55,272 nt of DNA, from assembly GCA_902476265.1 (NCBI GenBank), contig CABSCP010000032.1, positions 1-55,272 on the forward strand, given 5' to 3'. This document shows positions 45,307-53,935 of this stretch, piece after piece. Under the pieces are notes generated by a model. That model was not told the DNA's origin. It made no database searches and worked only from the letters and a program-made list of their open reading frames with translations. The stretch is from an uncultured Lachnospiraceae bacterium (GTDB taxonomy: Bacteria; Bacillota; Clostridia; Lachnospirales; Lachnospiraceae). The number at the start of each line of letters is the position of its first letter. Position 1 is the stretch's first letter. The translations under genes and the position numbers were made by a program.

Positions 45307-45429
45307 ATGAACTGGTATAATGATATGACTGAACATCAAAAATCAAATTTTAAAAAAATAATTGCTGTATGTGGGATTGGTGTGATTTTAATTTTGCTTA
45401 TTCCTATGGTTTTACATTCCATTTTATAA
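45307..45429 (+). CDS. Small membrane protein, 40 residues
   Basis: GGAGGTGA lies 6 bp before the ATG at 45307. The product has a polar N-terminal 18 residues and one membrane segment (IIAVCGIGVILILLIPMVL). I do not recognise it. The ideal ribosome site and clean membrane segment support a real gene, but no homology is visible and it sits among gene fragments. Confidence 0.5.
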   Translation: MNWYNDMTEHQKSNFKKIIAVCGIGVILILLIPMVLHSIL

Positions 45430-45467
45430 GTAAGAGATAAATCCCAGTTTATCGAAAGGACACTATA

Positions 45468-45962
45468 ATGAAAATAGAAACAGAGCGCCTTAATATCATT
45501 GCGCTTACTCCAGATCAGCTTCAATTATGGACGTATAATATAAAAGAACTTGAAGAAGAACTACTATGCTCATACAAGGCGGAACCGATGGAGGGATTGT
45601 TTCGTGAAATTGTATGCGGGCAAGTAAAAAAGGCGCAAAAAGACCCCGATAATTATTTATGGCACACTTTTTGGTTTATTGTTAGGAAATCGGATCATTG
45701 TGTGATTGGCTCGATTGATTTTAAGGACATTCCTAACAGTGATGGAGAAGTTGAAATAGGCTATGGCCTGGGGCGTGATTTTGAACATAACGGTTATATG
45801 ACGGAAACGGTGCAGGCGTTTTGTAATTGGGCATTACATCAAGAAAGTGTAAAGCACGTTATTGCTGAAACAGATATTGATGGCGTTTCATCGCAAAAGA
45901 TTCTGATAAGATGTGGTTTCAAAGAATATGTCAGAAATAATACTGTATGGTGGCGGCGATAA
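45468..45962 (+). CDS. GNAT family N-acetyltransferase (RimJ/RimL-like)
   Basis: The 164-residue protein starts ETERLNIIALTPDQL in the manner of RimJ/RimL acetyltransferases, and has IGSIDFKD, EIGYGLGRDFEHNGYMTE and a final strand VSSQKILIRCGF that carries the Asn/Ser-x-lysine-like acetyl-CoA contacts. Members acetylate protein N-termini, antibiotics or small molecules. A GAAAGGA site precedes the ATG. The neighbours are other acquired GNAT genes. Confidence 0.88.
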   Translation: MKIETERLNIIALTPDQLQLWTYNIKELEEELLCSYKAEPMEGLFREIVCGQVKKAQKDPDNYLWHTFWFIVRKSDHCVIGSIDFKDIPNSDGEVEIGYGLGRDFEHNGYMTETVQAFCNWALHQESVKHVIAETDIDGVSSQKILIRCGFKEYVRNNTVWWRR

Positions 45963-46008
45963 ATCCCAGCTTGTCGGGTAGAAAATTTGAATTGAAGGGG
46001 AAAAGTAA

Positions 46009-46581
46009 ATGACTGAAAGACCTGTCTTAGATAAACATTTAGACAGCAAAACATTTCGTGATTTTTATTATCTAAAAGAGGAATTGATCGATTTTTGCAG
46101 AAAAAACGGCTTGCCTGCCTCTGGCGGAAAATTAGAAATAGCGGATCGGGTTGCTTGTTTTCTCGATACGGGCAGGATATTATCTGCCAGGACAGGAAAG
46201 AAAAAGGTTGCTTTTATTTCTCCTATTACCGAAGATATTGAAATTGAAGCTGATTTTGTCTGCTCTGAACATCATAGAGCCTTTTTCAAAGAACATATTG
46301 GAAACAGTTTTTCTTTTAATGTAGCTTTTCAAAAATGGTTAAAAAGTAATTCCGGAAAGACCTACAAGGAAGCAATCAGTGCTTATTATCAGATTCTTGA
46401 AGATAAGAAAAAAGGGAAATCGCAAATTGACAGGCAATTTGAATACAACACCTATATTCAAGATTTCTATGGTGATAATCAAGGAAAACCTTTGGAGGAA
46501 GCGATAAAGTGTTGGAACTACAAAAAGCGATTGCCGGGGCATAACCGTTATGAACAATCAGACCTTGTAGCCTTAGAATGA
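46009..46581 (+). CDS. SAP-like domain protein (DUF6434-like)
   Basis: The 190-residue protein opens with a helix-extended loop-helix (LKEELIDFCRKNGLPASGGK then LEIADRVACFL) that resembles a SAP DNA-binding motif. The remainder (FFKEHIGNSFSFNVAFQKWL and YKEAISAYYQIL) matches what I know as DUF6434. The function is unknown; DNA binding is suggested by the SAP-like part. A GAAGGGGA site precedes the ATG. It lies between two GNAT genes in the same orientation. Confidence 0.75.
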   Translation: MTERPVLDKHLDSKTFRDFYYLKEELIDFCRKNGLPASGGKLEIADRVACFLDTGRILSARTGKKKVAFISPITEDIEIEADFVCSEHHRAFFKEHIGNSFSFNVAFQKWLKSNSGKTYKEAISAYYQILEDKKKGKSQIDRQFEYNTYIQDFYGDNQGKPLEEAIKCWNYKKRLPGHNRYEQSDLVALE

Positions 46582-46632
46582 AACTCCCGACTTGTTGAGT
46601 AGAAAAACTGAAAATGTTAAAGGAGAGAAACC

Positions 46633-47115
46633 ATGGAGTTAAAGCTTTCTAAGCATTATGAAGTAAGAAAGTTAGGGATCAATGATATTGATATGATATA
46701 TGAAATGTGTCGCGAAAATACGATTTTCTATCAATATCATCCCCCTTTTGTAACAAGAGAAAGTATCCGGGAAGATATGAGCGCGCTCCCTCCGGGAAAA
46801 AACTATCAAGATAAATATTACGTGGGATTTTTTGAAAATGAACAGCTGGCTGCAATCATGGACTTAATCCTCAAATATCCAAATGATGAAACCGCACTGA
46901 TCGGTTTGTTTATGACAAATGTGCAATTTCAACGGAAGGGCGTCGGAAGCGCCATTATAAACGAACTCCTGATCTGTTTAAAAGAAATAGGATATAAGAA
47001 AATTCGGATCGGCGTTGATAAAGGGAATCCGCAAAGCAATTCCTTCTGGGCAAAAAATGGTTTTGTTCCGACAGGTGAAAAAAATGACTATATTGTTATG
47101 GAGAGAACCATCTGA
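46633..47115 (+). CDS. GNAT family N-acetyltransferase
   Basis: The 160-residue protein has the motif A strand and loop (LIGLFMTNVQFQRKGVGSA) with the Q/R-x2-G-x-G pattern that binds acetyl-CoA, followed by IRIGVDKGNPQSNSFWAKNG, the second conserved strand. AAAGGAGAG precedes the ATG. A strong terminator follows. The substrate is unknown. Confidence 0.9.
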   Translation: MELKLSKHYEVRKLGINDIDMIYEMCRENTIFYQYHPPFVTRESIREDMSALPPGKNYQDKYYVGFFENEQLAAIMDLILKYPNDETALIGLFMTNVQFQRKGVGSAIINELLICLKEIGYKKIRIGVDKGNPQSNSFWAKNGFVPTGEKNDYIVMERTI

Positions 47116-47141
47116 ATTGCTGCCGAAAGTGCATAACCGAA

Positions 47142-47190
47142 GGGCGCGGATGCTTCGATTCGTATCGTATCCGCGCCCTGTCGTTTTTCA
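47142..47190 (+). terminator. Terminator after the GNAT cluster
   Basis: GGGCGCGGAT (47142-47151) and ATCCGCGCCC (47169-47178) form a perfect 10-bp stem, followed by TGTCGTTTTTC on the plus strand. It separates the GNAT gene from the convergent gene at 47196. Confidence 0.85.
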
Positions 47191-47195
47191 GGCCT

Positions 47196-48377
47196 TTAAA
47201 TATCCACTTTTTTCATAAAATATCCGAAATCTCCCGGCTCCGCCGGAGTTTTCTCCCCTTCAAAGGCTTCAAAGCCGAACATTTCAGCCACCATCTTTTC
47301 CCGGTTATAAAAATTACCGGGAACCCCAAGATAATAGCTCCATCCGTCCGCTTCCCTTATCTTTCCCAGAATCAGGTGCTTATAATTATAGTACCCGTGA
47401 AGCAGAAAACTATTGTGTACCATTTTTTGATAATCCTGTCGCAGTACCACAAAATCCTTAGGCGCAACGGACAAGTATTCCCGTTCATCCTGAAAGGGAT
47501 GGATCACCGGATAGGTATGGGATAACTGTTCCCATTTGTCCCCATAGCAGACCGGTTCGGCGTCCTGCTTTTTAGATTCCTGCTTTTTGATTCCACGGTT
47601 TTGGGAATCTTCGTTTTTTTCTCCCGCATTTTTTGGTTCCAACGTTTCCGGCGGCATACTGTTAATCCGCATATCAGACTCAAATGCCATTTCCCAGGAC
47701 GGAAAGACCGGGACCGATGTCTCCTGCTCTCGTCTTTCCGGAAAAATCTCCTCTGTGCGCTGATCCTGCTCTGTCCCGGGTCCTGTCTGCTGACGGTCCT
47801 GCAGCTCCGGCTCCGGCTGTTCTGTCCGCCGATCCTCCGTCGGCATTTCTTCCGGCATAAATTGTTCCGCGGGGCGCTGCACCGGTTCCTGCCTCTGCTG
47901 CTCCGCCGAGCGCTGCACCGGTTCCTGCCTAAGCTGCTCTACCGGGCGCTGCACCGCATCCTCCGGCCGCGATCCGTTGTCCTCCGGCCGCTCTCCTGCA
48001 AGCCCCTCTTCTTCCTCTCTCTCCACCGGAACTTCCATAGGCTCATTCCATATCGCCTGCAGAAGATGTCTCCCCGGCAGTCTGATATAAATTCCGTTGG
48101 CCGTTACCATCTTTTTTCCGTCCTGGGCCTTGTTACTGTTTTTCCATATCACACAGCATCCGCCGCTGCCCCTGCCAAGGCTGATGCGGCCGATGGTCCC
48201 TCCCGTGTCGGCTTTCAGTTCATACTCCCCGCTAAAGCTTTCCGGGATATTTTTTACCCTCATTTCCAGACGCATCTGCCCATTGTTTTCTTCCGCCTTC
48301 ACAAATCCGGCGTTTTTTATTTTCATACCATTTTCCAGATAGTCCAGATAAGCTACTTTTTTCTGATATCCTGCCAT
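47196..48377 (-). CDS. Hypothetical protein with Gln/Glu/Arg/Pro-rich central repeats (possibly DUF6128)
   Basis: The 393-residue protein has three parts. Residues 1-110 are beta-rich (KVAYLDYLENGMKIKNAGF, then YELKADTGGTIGRISLG). The middle, about 120-240, is low-complexity and has three imperfect copies of a unit like RPAEQxRQEPVQ. The C-terminal 110 residues are globular (GYYNYKHLILGKI, YYLGVPGNFYNREKM, FGFEAFEG). I associate this C-terminal pattern with DUF6128, but only loosely. There is no signal peptide or membrane segment. It stands alone between a terminator and the ABC operon. The repeat region is prone to length change between strains. Confidence 0.75.
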   Translation of the reverse strand: MAGYQKKVAYLDYLENGMKIKNAGFVKAEENNGQMRLEMRVKNIPESFSGEYELKADTGGTIGRISLGRGSGGCCVIWKNSNKAQDGKKMVTANGIYIRLPGRHLLQAIWNEPMEVPVEREEEEGLAGERPEDNGSRPEDAVQRPVEQLRQEPVQRSAEQQRQEPVQRPAEQFMPEEMPTEDRRTEQPEPELQDRQQTGPGTEQDQRTEEIFPERREQETSVPVFPSWEMAFESDMRINSMPPETLEPKNAGEKNEDSQNRGIKKQESKKQDAEPVCYGDKWEQLSHTYPVIHPFQDEREYLSVAPKDFVVLRQDYQKMVHNSFLLHGYYNYKHLILGKIREADGWSYYLGVPGNFYNREKMVAEMFGFEAFEGEKTPAEPGDFGYFMKKVDI

Positions 48378-48433
48378 GCCCGTCCCTCCTTTACCCCTAT
48401 TCTATTCGGCAGGGACACGGCTTATGAAGGCTT

Positions 48434-49495
48434 TTACAGATTCAAAAGCGCGGTAAGCTTATCACATGCTTTCCGGGTCAGCCAGGCAGTCCCCACGGAA
48501 ATTGCAAAAACAGCAAGGATAATCAGGATTTTATCCCCTCCCTCCCATTTGACCAGGTATGGCAGAAAGCTCATGACCACCATTTCATTCAGGTAAATGT
48601 GATAGGACAGCCCTCCCAGTTTTTCCAACAGAAGGCTGTGCAGGCGCAGCCGCGCCAATCCCAGAAACAGGCACAGAATCCCCAGCACAAATACCGTATT
48701 CGCCGCCAGATAAAAGCCATATACCGGTATTTTTGCGGCAAAAAAGGCATAAAGGATCATGCATAGAACCGAAGATATGAACAGACCTGCGGCAGGCAGT
48801 TTTTTTATTTTTTTCAGCACTAAATATCCCCAGACGCCCAGCGGAAAACCGAAATAATGGGAATTGCATTCCAGGAAAGGGATATATGCCTGGTTTCCCG
48901 CTTTCAGCTTCCAGACATTCAATCCAAGAGCCATCACTGCAAAACATACCGTTAAAATAACCGCTCCTTTCAAAAGCACATCTTCCCTTTCCCCTTTTCC
49001 CGCAGCTGTTTTCATGGATAAATAGAACAGTATAAAACAGAGCAGAATATACTGCACATACCACATGCTGGTATCCAAATAAATTTGAATTCCCACCAGA
49101 TTCAAAACGGCGGTCCAAAAAGGGATGAAGGAGCCTGCTAAAATGGCGATGACCGCCAGTTTGATCAGATTTGTAAAAAGAAAAGGCAGGTAAACCGTTC
49201 CTGCCTTTCGTTTCCAAAATCCCTTTAATCCTTTTTTACAGAAGGAAGCTGCGAGTCCATATCCTGATAAAAACAGAAAAATTTCCACCGCCTGCGCCCC
49301 GAGATACGGCGTGACAGGCATTGTAATGAAGCCAAACAACAGTGTCATGTGTCCCAGCAGCACCATGAGGATCGCAAGCCCCTTCAATTCGCTGCTGCTC
49401 TTTTTCTCCAGCAGTTCTTCGTTTTCTGTCTTTCCCCTTCGGAATGACAAAAGAACCGCCAGCAGCACCACATAGAAAAACCATCCGTTTGCCAT
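48434..49495 (-). CDS. Membrane acyltransferase (acyltransferase 3 / OafA type)
   Basis: The 353-residue protein has about ten hydrophobic segments and the acyltransferase 3 hallmarks: ELKGLAILMVLLGH with the catalytic-region His, followed by EIFLFLSGYGLA. Such enzymes transfer acetyl or other acyl groups to cell-surface sugars or peptidoglycan-linked molecules. The start at 49493-49495 follows GGAGGG; the frame extends to 49711 but that part overlaps the upstream gene. It is the last gene of the ABC operon, separated by 2 bp from its neighbour, so a surface or antimicrobial-stress role is possible. Confidence 0.88.
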   Translation of the reverse strand: MANGWFFYVVLLAVLLSFRRGKTENEELLEKKSSSELKGLAILMVLLGHMTLLFGFITMPVTPYLGAQAVEIFLFLSGYGLAASFCKKGLKGFWKRKAGTVYLPFLFTNLIKLAVIAILAGSFIPFWTAVLNLVGIQIYLDTSMWYVQYILLCFILFYLSMKTAAGKGEREDVLLKGAVILTVCFAVMALGLNVWKLKAGNQAYIPFLECNSHYFGFPLGVWGYLVLKKIKKLPAAGLFISSVLCMILYAFFAAKIPVYGFYLAANTVFVLGILCLFLGLARLRLHSLLLEKLGGLSYHIYLNEMVVMSFLPYLVKWEGGDKILIILAVFAISVGTAWLTRKACDKLTALLNL

Positions 49496-49497
49496 AA

Positions 49498-50043
49498 TTA
49501 CCCTCCGTTTTTCTCCATCCAGAGATAAGTCACCACATTCCATACTCCCAGCAGAAGCAAAACAATCCCCAGTGTCACTACCGAAAACAGGAATTCCCCC
49601 GCCAGGCGCCGGGCATCCACCATCGGATACAGATTCAACAGCATAACTCCTGCATAAAATCCTGCATTCCAAATCAAATATGCAATCCCGGCCTGCACCA
49701 TAATCTTCCATTTCGCTCGATAAATGTCTTTTGTGGAAATCGGCAGTATTTCATATTTTTTCATAAGAAAAACCAGTTCTCCCTGTTCTCTGACCCAAAA
49801 AAGCCGGAAATTGAGATAAATCAGTATGATCGTTCCCCCTCCCCAAATGCTGATATTAAAAAAGGAAATAAAGTTTGCATCCGGTGTTGTAAGGTTCATC
49901 TGTATTCCATGCTGCCGCTCATAATCGATTCTCTCTGTGGAAAAAAGGAAAAGATAGTTGATGATATTAAAGAAAAACAGCACTGCCCGTCCCCACTTAT
50001 AATCATAATTGATCCGAGCCTTTTCATCTTTATAAAATTTCAT
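49498..50043 (-). CDS. Hypothetical membrane protein of ABC operon, 181 residues
   Basis: I do not recognise a named family. The protein has four hydrophobic segments (about 22-40, 66-88, 112-135 and 147-172) and a short basic N-terminus, FYKDEKARINYDYKWG. Its position right after an ABC ATPase gene, overlapping it by 14 bp, suggests it is a small permease partner of that ATPase. The ATG at 50041-50043 has GGAGG upstream at good spacing and is preferred to the ATG 15 bases earlier. Confidence 0.8.
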   Translation of the reverse strand: MKFYKDEKARINYDYKWGRAVLFFFNIINYLFLFSTERIDYERQHGIQMNLTTPDANFISFFNISIWGGGTIILIYLNFRLFWVREQGELVFLMKKYEILPISTKDIYRAKWKIMVQAGIAYLIWNAGFYAGVMLLNLYPMVDARRLAGEFLFSVVTLGIVLLLLGVWNVVTYLWMEKNGG

Positions 50044-50779
50044 CCTTCCGGCCTCCATTCCTGCGCAAAAGCTCCGCGATATGAAAATCCGTTTCTATAT
50101 AACCGTCGATCACATCCTTTTTTCCCTCATCTTCCAGCGCTTCCCTGGTTTCAAACAGGATTTCCTTCCCGTTATCCAAAAGCATGATGTAATCTGCAAT
50201 ATGATCCAGGTCTCCGGTGATATGTGTGGACATGAGGATTCCCGTCCCCTCGGCCCTGATCTGCTGCACGATTTTCAGAAAGTCCCGCCTGAAAACCGGA
50301 TCCAGGCCCGCAGTCGGCTCATCCAGCAGCAAAAACTGTGACCGGTGCGCCATGGCAAATGCCAGCTGGAATTTCATTTTCATCCCTTTGGAAAACTGAT
50401 ACAGAAACTTTCCCTTCGGCAGTTCCAGGCGGTCCAGCCAGAGATAAAAATCTTCCGTCGACCAGCTGTCAAAATAAATGCCCAAAAGCTGTGCATTTTC
50501 CAAAGGCGTCTTATCCATGAAAAAGGAAATCCGTTCCGACACAAGCGCAATTTTCTGTTTCATCAGCGCCGGGTTCTCCCGCATGCTGACCCCGTCCAGA
50601 ATGACATCCCCCTCAAAGCGGCTGTCAATCCCTGCCATAATATTCAATAATGTGGATTTTCCCGCTCCATTCACACCGATCAGCCCTGTCAGAAACCCTT
50701 CCTCTATCACACAGGAAATCGGTCCCAGGGTAAAGTCCCCATACTTTTTTCCCACTTCCCTGCATTCCAATGCCCCCAT
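50030..50779 (-). CDS. ABC transporter ATP-binding protein
   Basis: The 249-residue ATPase has Walker A GVNGAGKST, the signature QFSKGMKMKF, Walker B FLLLDEPTAGLD, and the switch His in MSTHITGDLD. Closest by eye to the YtrB-type exporters of Firmicutes. Its partners are probably the membrane proteins encoded on both sides. The start codon is the first ATG after the upstream gene, 27 bp downstream of that gene's stop. Confidence 0.93.
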   Translation of the reverse strand: MGALECREVGKKYGDFTLGPISCVIEEGFLTGLIGVNGAGKSTLLNIMAGIDSRFEGDVILDGVSMRENPALMKQKIALVSERISFFMDKTPLENAQLLGIYFDSWSTEDFYLWLDRLELPKGKFLYQFSKGMKMKFQLAFAMAHRSQFLLLDEPTAGLDPVFRRDFLKIVQQIRAEGTGILMSTHITGDLDHIADYIMLLDNGKEILFETREALEDEGKKDVIDGYIETDFHIAELLRRNGGRKDEIL

Positions 50780-50806
50780 CCCTTTTCCTCCATATCATCT
50801 TCCAGG

Positions 50807-51643
50807 CTAAATGTCATAGGTTTCAAAAACCGGTTCCGGTTCCTGCCGGTAAACATCCTCATAGGACAACGCTTCCTTCAGCATGGGCACAAGATAGCGG
50901 ACCATCATGAAACCGTTGATCAAAAGAACTGCGGCGATGCCTGCCCCCATAGATATTCCGCTTAGCTCTGTGCCTGTGGCAGCCAGCGTGTAAAAAATAA
51001 CATTCTGTATAATCAGCAGACCGAACCAATAAATATTGACCGCTGTTTCCGCTCGTGAATAAATCGCATAGCCTTTTCGATCCATCTTCCGCGCTCCTTT
51101 TATGCCGATCCCCACCTTCAGATTCAGGTTCAGAAGCGTAAAAAACCACAGAAGCAGCTGGATGCTTCTCACCCACGCGCTTTTTTCCAGAAAAAAACCG
51201 CCCGTGGTAATCATGAGCACTGCGAATAAATAGACAAAGGAGAGTGCCATTTTTACGGCAATCTGCCCGAAAAGATATTCCCTTCTTTCTTTTTCTCCTG
51301 CCGCGCAGATAAACATGCCTCTGCAAATCCGCAGGGGCACCGATTTCATCAGCACATACAGGATGCACAGAACACATACGCTCACGCTGTAGCGCACTGC
51401 ACGGTTTATCTGCAGCATGGAGATCAAAGAGCCATCCTCCCCTTTTACCGTCTTTGCTACCACCTCCTGCAGCACATATGCCGGAAGCCTGAAGAGACCG
51501 TTTGGCAGAGAGCCGTTTAAAATTGCCATCAGCACATCCTGGATTCTCACCGCCACCGCCAGAAGCGCTATCGTGCACAGAATGCAGACCATCAGCTGTT
51601 TTTTCCCGGCTGTCCAGAGATTTTTCAGCATCAGTTTAAACAT
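50807..51643 (-). CDS. ABC-type membrane permease subunit, 278 residues
   Basis: The product has six hydrophobic segments (VCILCTIALLAVAVRI, SVCVLCILYVLMKSV, and others) and no ATPase motifs, consistent with an ABC-2-like permease. The ATG at 51641-51643 follows GAAAGGGGGA at good spacing and overlaps the end of the upstream ATPase gene by 8 bp. The open frame continues upstream to 51823 but only through that ATPase gene. It likely pairs with the ATPase at 51636-52496. Confidence 0.85.
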   Translation of the reverse strand: MFKLMLKNLWTAGKKQLMVCILCTIALLAVAVRIQDVLMAILNGSLPNGLFRLPAYVLQEVVAKTVKGEDGSLISMLQINRAVRYSVSVCVLCILYVLMKSVPLRICRGMFICAAGEKERREYLFGQIAVKMALSFVYLFAVLMITTGGFFLEKSAWVRSIQLLLWFFTLLNLNLKVGIGIKGARKMDRKGYAIYSRAETAVNIYWFGLLIIQNVIFYTLAATGTELSGISMGAGIAAVLLINGFMMVRYLVPMLKEALSYEDVYRQEPEPVFETYDI

Positions 51644-52496
51644 TGTGATATCCCCCTTTCTCCAGACAATAGAGAATTTCCTCCAGCAGAGGTTCTCTGG
51701 TTTTATAACCGCTATAATCCTCGTGCGCTTCTCTGGCGATAAAGGCATAGTTGTGAAATTCGCCATATTCCCTGTATATGATATTGAAAAAGGGCAGCCG
51801 CTCAATCTCCTGCTTCTCTCCATAGAGAATGAGAAACTTCTCTTTTAAATCGATGGTGGGCATGCTCAAATAGATTTGCCCGTTCTTCATCAATGTGATG
51901 TAATCGCTGACCTGTTCCAGATCCTCCGTAATATGGGTGGAAAAAAGAACGCTTCTGGTTCCGTCCTCCACGATCTGCTGCATGCAGCGCAGCAGTTCTT
52001 TGCGGAACAACGGATCCATTCCCGCCGCCGGTTCATCCATGATATACAGCTTCGCATCATGGGAAAGCGCGAAGGCGAGCTGAAATCGGACCTTCATTCC
52101 GGTTGACAGCTCCCTGATCTTCCGTTTTAAAGGGATTCCAAAATTTTTGCAGAAAATGAGGAACAGTTCCTCATCAAACCTGCTGTACAATCCGCCAAAA
52201 GCCCGGCCATTCTCCAGTACCGTCATCTGGTTTTCAAACATATTCTGATCCAGGACAAAACCTATCCTGTCCTTGGCCTCCCGTTCCTTTTCCTCCATGG
52301 AAATTCCATCCACCCAGACCGCGCCCGCATCCTTATGATAAAGATTCAAAATCGTATGCAGCAGCGTGGTTTTTCCGCAGCCGTTCACGCCGATCAGTCC
52401 CATGATATAACCTGGCTCCAAAGTCAGACTGATATCCTTCAGGCAAAAATCCCCCACCCGTTTTTCCAGATGCTCTACCTTCAATACTTCCCCCAT
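51636..52496 (-). CDS. ABC transporter ATP-binding protein, first gene of operon
   Basis: The 286-residue ATPase has Walker A GVNGCGKTT, the signature ELSTGMKVRF, Walker B LYIMDEPAAGMD, and a C-terminal extension of about 70 residues. It is a paralogue of the ATPase at 50030-50779. Two ATPases and two permease-like proteins in one operon resemble the ytr (YtrA-controlled) systems linked to cell-wall stress and antimicrobial peptides in Firmicutes. A consensus promoter with a palindromic operator lies upstream, but the expected GntR regulator gene is not in the window. Confidence 0.93.
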   Translation of the reverse strand: MGEVLKVEHLEKRVGDFCLKDISLTLEPGYIMGLIGVNGCGKTTLLHTILNLYHKDAGAVWVDGISMEEKEREAKDRIGFVLDQNMFENQMTVLENGRAFGGLYSRFDEELFLIFCKNFGIPLKRKIRELSTGMKVRFQLAFALSHDAKLYIMDEPAAGMDPLFRKELLRCMQQIVEDGTRSVLFSTHITEDLEQVSDYITLMKNGQIYLSMPTIDLKEKFLILYGEKQEIERLPFFNIIYREYGEFHNYAFIAREAHEDYSGYKTREPLLEEILYCLEKGGYHNV

Positions 52497-52559
52497 ATAC
52501 GCCTCTTTTCACATGTCAGAATCGGACATGCTTTTCACTGATATGATGCTCCCATTGTT

Positions 52560-52621
52560 CCCAACGCCTATACTGTATATATCTATATACACAGTATAGG
52601 CGTTGGGAGATTCCTTGTCAA
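52560..52621 (-). promoter_or_regulatory. ABC operon promoter with nested GntR/YtrA-like palindromes
   Basis: On the minus strand a perfect TTGACA (52616-52621) and TATACT (52593-52598) are 17 bp apart. Over the likely start of transcription lies TGTATATA-TC-TATATACA (52574-52591), an 8-bp perfect palindrome like those bound by YtrA-type GntR repressors. It sits inside a larger perfect 17-bp inverted repeat (52560-52576 and 52591-52607) that includes the -10. Confidence 0.8.
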
Positions 52622-52673
52622 GGATAATAATACAGCGGATCCCCAATCGGGAATCCGCTGTGTTTTTTGTTCA

Positions 52674-53597
52674 TTATCGCTTATAATCCGTGATGCCGTC
52701 TTTTATCTGCGCTGCCAGCTGTTGCGGTGTTAAAGTACGGTTTTTCATCTTCTCCATTTCCTCTGCGGTAACGCCGATCAGCTGTATGAGCTGTACACTG
52801 CCAAAAGGTGTTTTCAGCGTTCCCAGTTCATCTTCTTTCGTCACAAAACCTGCCATGGAAGATTTTCCGGCTACATCAAAACCCTTCTGCTGTCCGGTAG
52901 CCAAAAATTGTCCCGGTAAAAACTGGTGCCCGTTGTTCACGGTTATTCCGGCGACCATTTGAAGAAGGCTGCACATGTGCCGCACTTCCAGCGCCGGATT
53001 TTCCAATCCCTCTTTTTTCAGCTTCAGCGTGAGTTCAAACCCATAGCCGCTTCTGTCCGGGTTACCGTTCTGTTTTTCATACAGTTCGGAAAGCCCATAG
53101 GTCACAAAGTGGAAATACTCCCCTCCGTTATATATGCTGATCCCGTCCAGAGGTCCGGCCTCTCCGGGTTTGAAACTGGCATAGGGTCCGAAATGCGCCG
53201 GATGCTTCTGCCCCGGATATTTCTCCTCAAAAGCATGGGTTATGGCATCCCAGCCCGGCGCTTCCGTATACAGAATTTCTTCCGGTTCACTCTGCAGGAT
53301 ATGCCCGGCATGAAGCTTGTCAATGGTGCAGTCCGCAATCCGGAATGCGGCATGAGAACTGTGTTCCTCCCCCGCCGAAATGCTGTTGACTCCACCCTTT
53401 TGCGGAACCGCTATTCCCGAAACTGTCAGAGGAAAGCACTGTCTTCCCACACAGTCTACATAATAAAGACGATCTCCTGTTTTTACAGTGCCCGAAGTCA
53501 GGTTACAGCCCGCCACTACACTGCCGTCCTTTAATAAAAATACATTCTCTATAATCGCCTGGCAAAGTGCGCCGGACGTATTGTTCTGGTCTCCCAT
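52674..53597 (-). CDS. SUFU-domain protein with EF-Tu domain 2-like barrel at the N-terminus
   Basis: Residues 1-95 of this 307-residue protein look like a translation-factor beta-barrel (ENVFLLKDGSVVAGCNLTSG, then VKTGDRLYYVD), as in EF-Tu domain 2. From about 115 on, the sequence (WDAITHAFEEKYPGQ, HFGPYASFKPG, FHFVTYGLSELYEK) fits the suppressor-of-fused (SUFU) domain found in bacterial immunity proteins and in animal Hedgehog signalling. In bacteria SUFU proteins often neutralise contact-dependent toxins, but no toxin gene is seen here. The ATG at 53595-53597 has AGGAGA 9 bp upstream; the GTG at 53613 would bury that site. Confidence 0.8.
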   Translation of the reverse strand: MGDQNNTSGALCQAIIENVFLLKDGSVVAGCNLTSGTVKTGDRLYYVDCVGRQCFPLTVSGIAVPQKGGVNSISAGEEHSSHAAFRIADCTIDKLHAGHILQSEPEEILYTEAPGWDAITHAFEEKYPGQKHPAHFGPYASFKPGEAGPLDGISIYNGGEYFHFVTYGLSELYEKQNGNPDRSGYGFELTLKLKKEGLENPALEVRHMCSLLQMVAGITVNNGHQFLPGQFLATGQQKGFDVAGKSSMAGFVTKEDELGTLKTPFGSVQLIQLIGVTAEEMEKMKNRTLTPQQLAAQIKDGITDYKR

Positions 53598-53628
53598 TTC
53601 CGAAATTCTCCTCACATTAAGCTACTCA

Positions 53629-53912
53629 GGGGAACAAGCTCCCCCGGCGTCTTCTGCTCTTTGGCACGCGTCAGTACGCCGGGCACGCTCGAAACCTACG
53701 GTTCCTCGCTTGGCGGCTGGCGCCGCATAAACGGACAACCAAAGCCGCTCTGGGGAACAAGCTCCCCGGCGTCTTCTGCTCTTTGGCACGCGTTAGTACG
53801 CCGGGCACGCTCGAAACCTACGGTTCCTCGCTTGGCGGCTGGCGCCGCATAAACGGACAACCAAAGCCGCTCAGGGGAACAAGCTCCCCTGAGCGGCTTC
53901 GCTTGTCCGTTT
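53629..53912. repeat. Two-copy 122-bp tandem repeat ending in a large hairpin
   Basis: Unit 1 (53629-53751) and unit 2 (53752-53873) are nearly identical, with one extra C, one C/T change and one end difference. A partial third copy follows. At 53851-53912 the unit's end is mirrored: AAACGGACAA and GCCGCTCAGGGGA pair with TCCCCTGAGCGGC and TTGTCCGTTT around a 6-nt loop, with a 5-nt internal mismatch. The GC-rich composition is unlike the neighbours. It lies between two minus-strand genes and may terminate the upstream one. I do not recognise the repeat family. Confidence 0.85.
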
Positions 53913-53935
53913 GCCCGGCTTGTAGCTTATCAATA

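Noticed and set aside
47601..48596. 331-codon plus-strand open frame over the Gln/Glu-rich gene
   Set aside because: It arises opposite a low-complexity repeat region; composition is Leu/Arg/Phe-rich without domains, and it overlaps two well-supported genes.
53629..53912. CRISPR array
   Set aside because: Only two long tandem units with no spacers and no cas genes.
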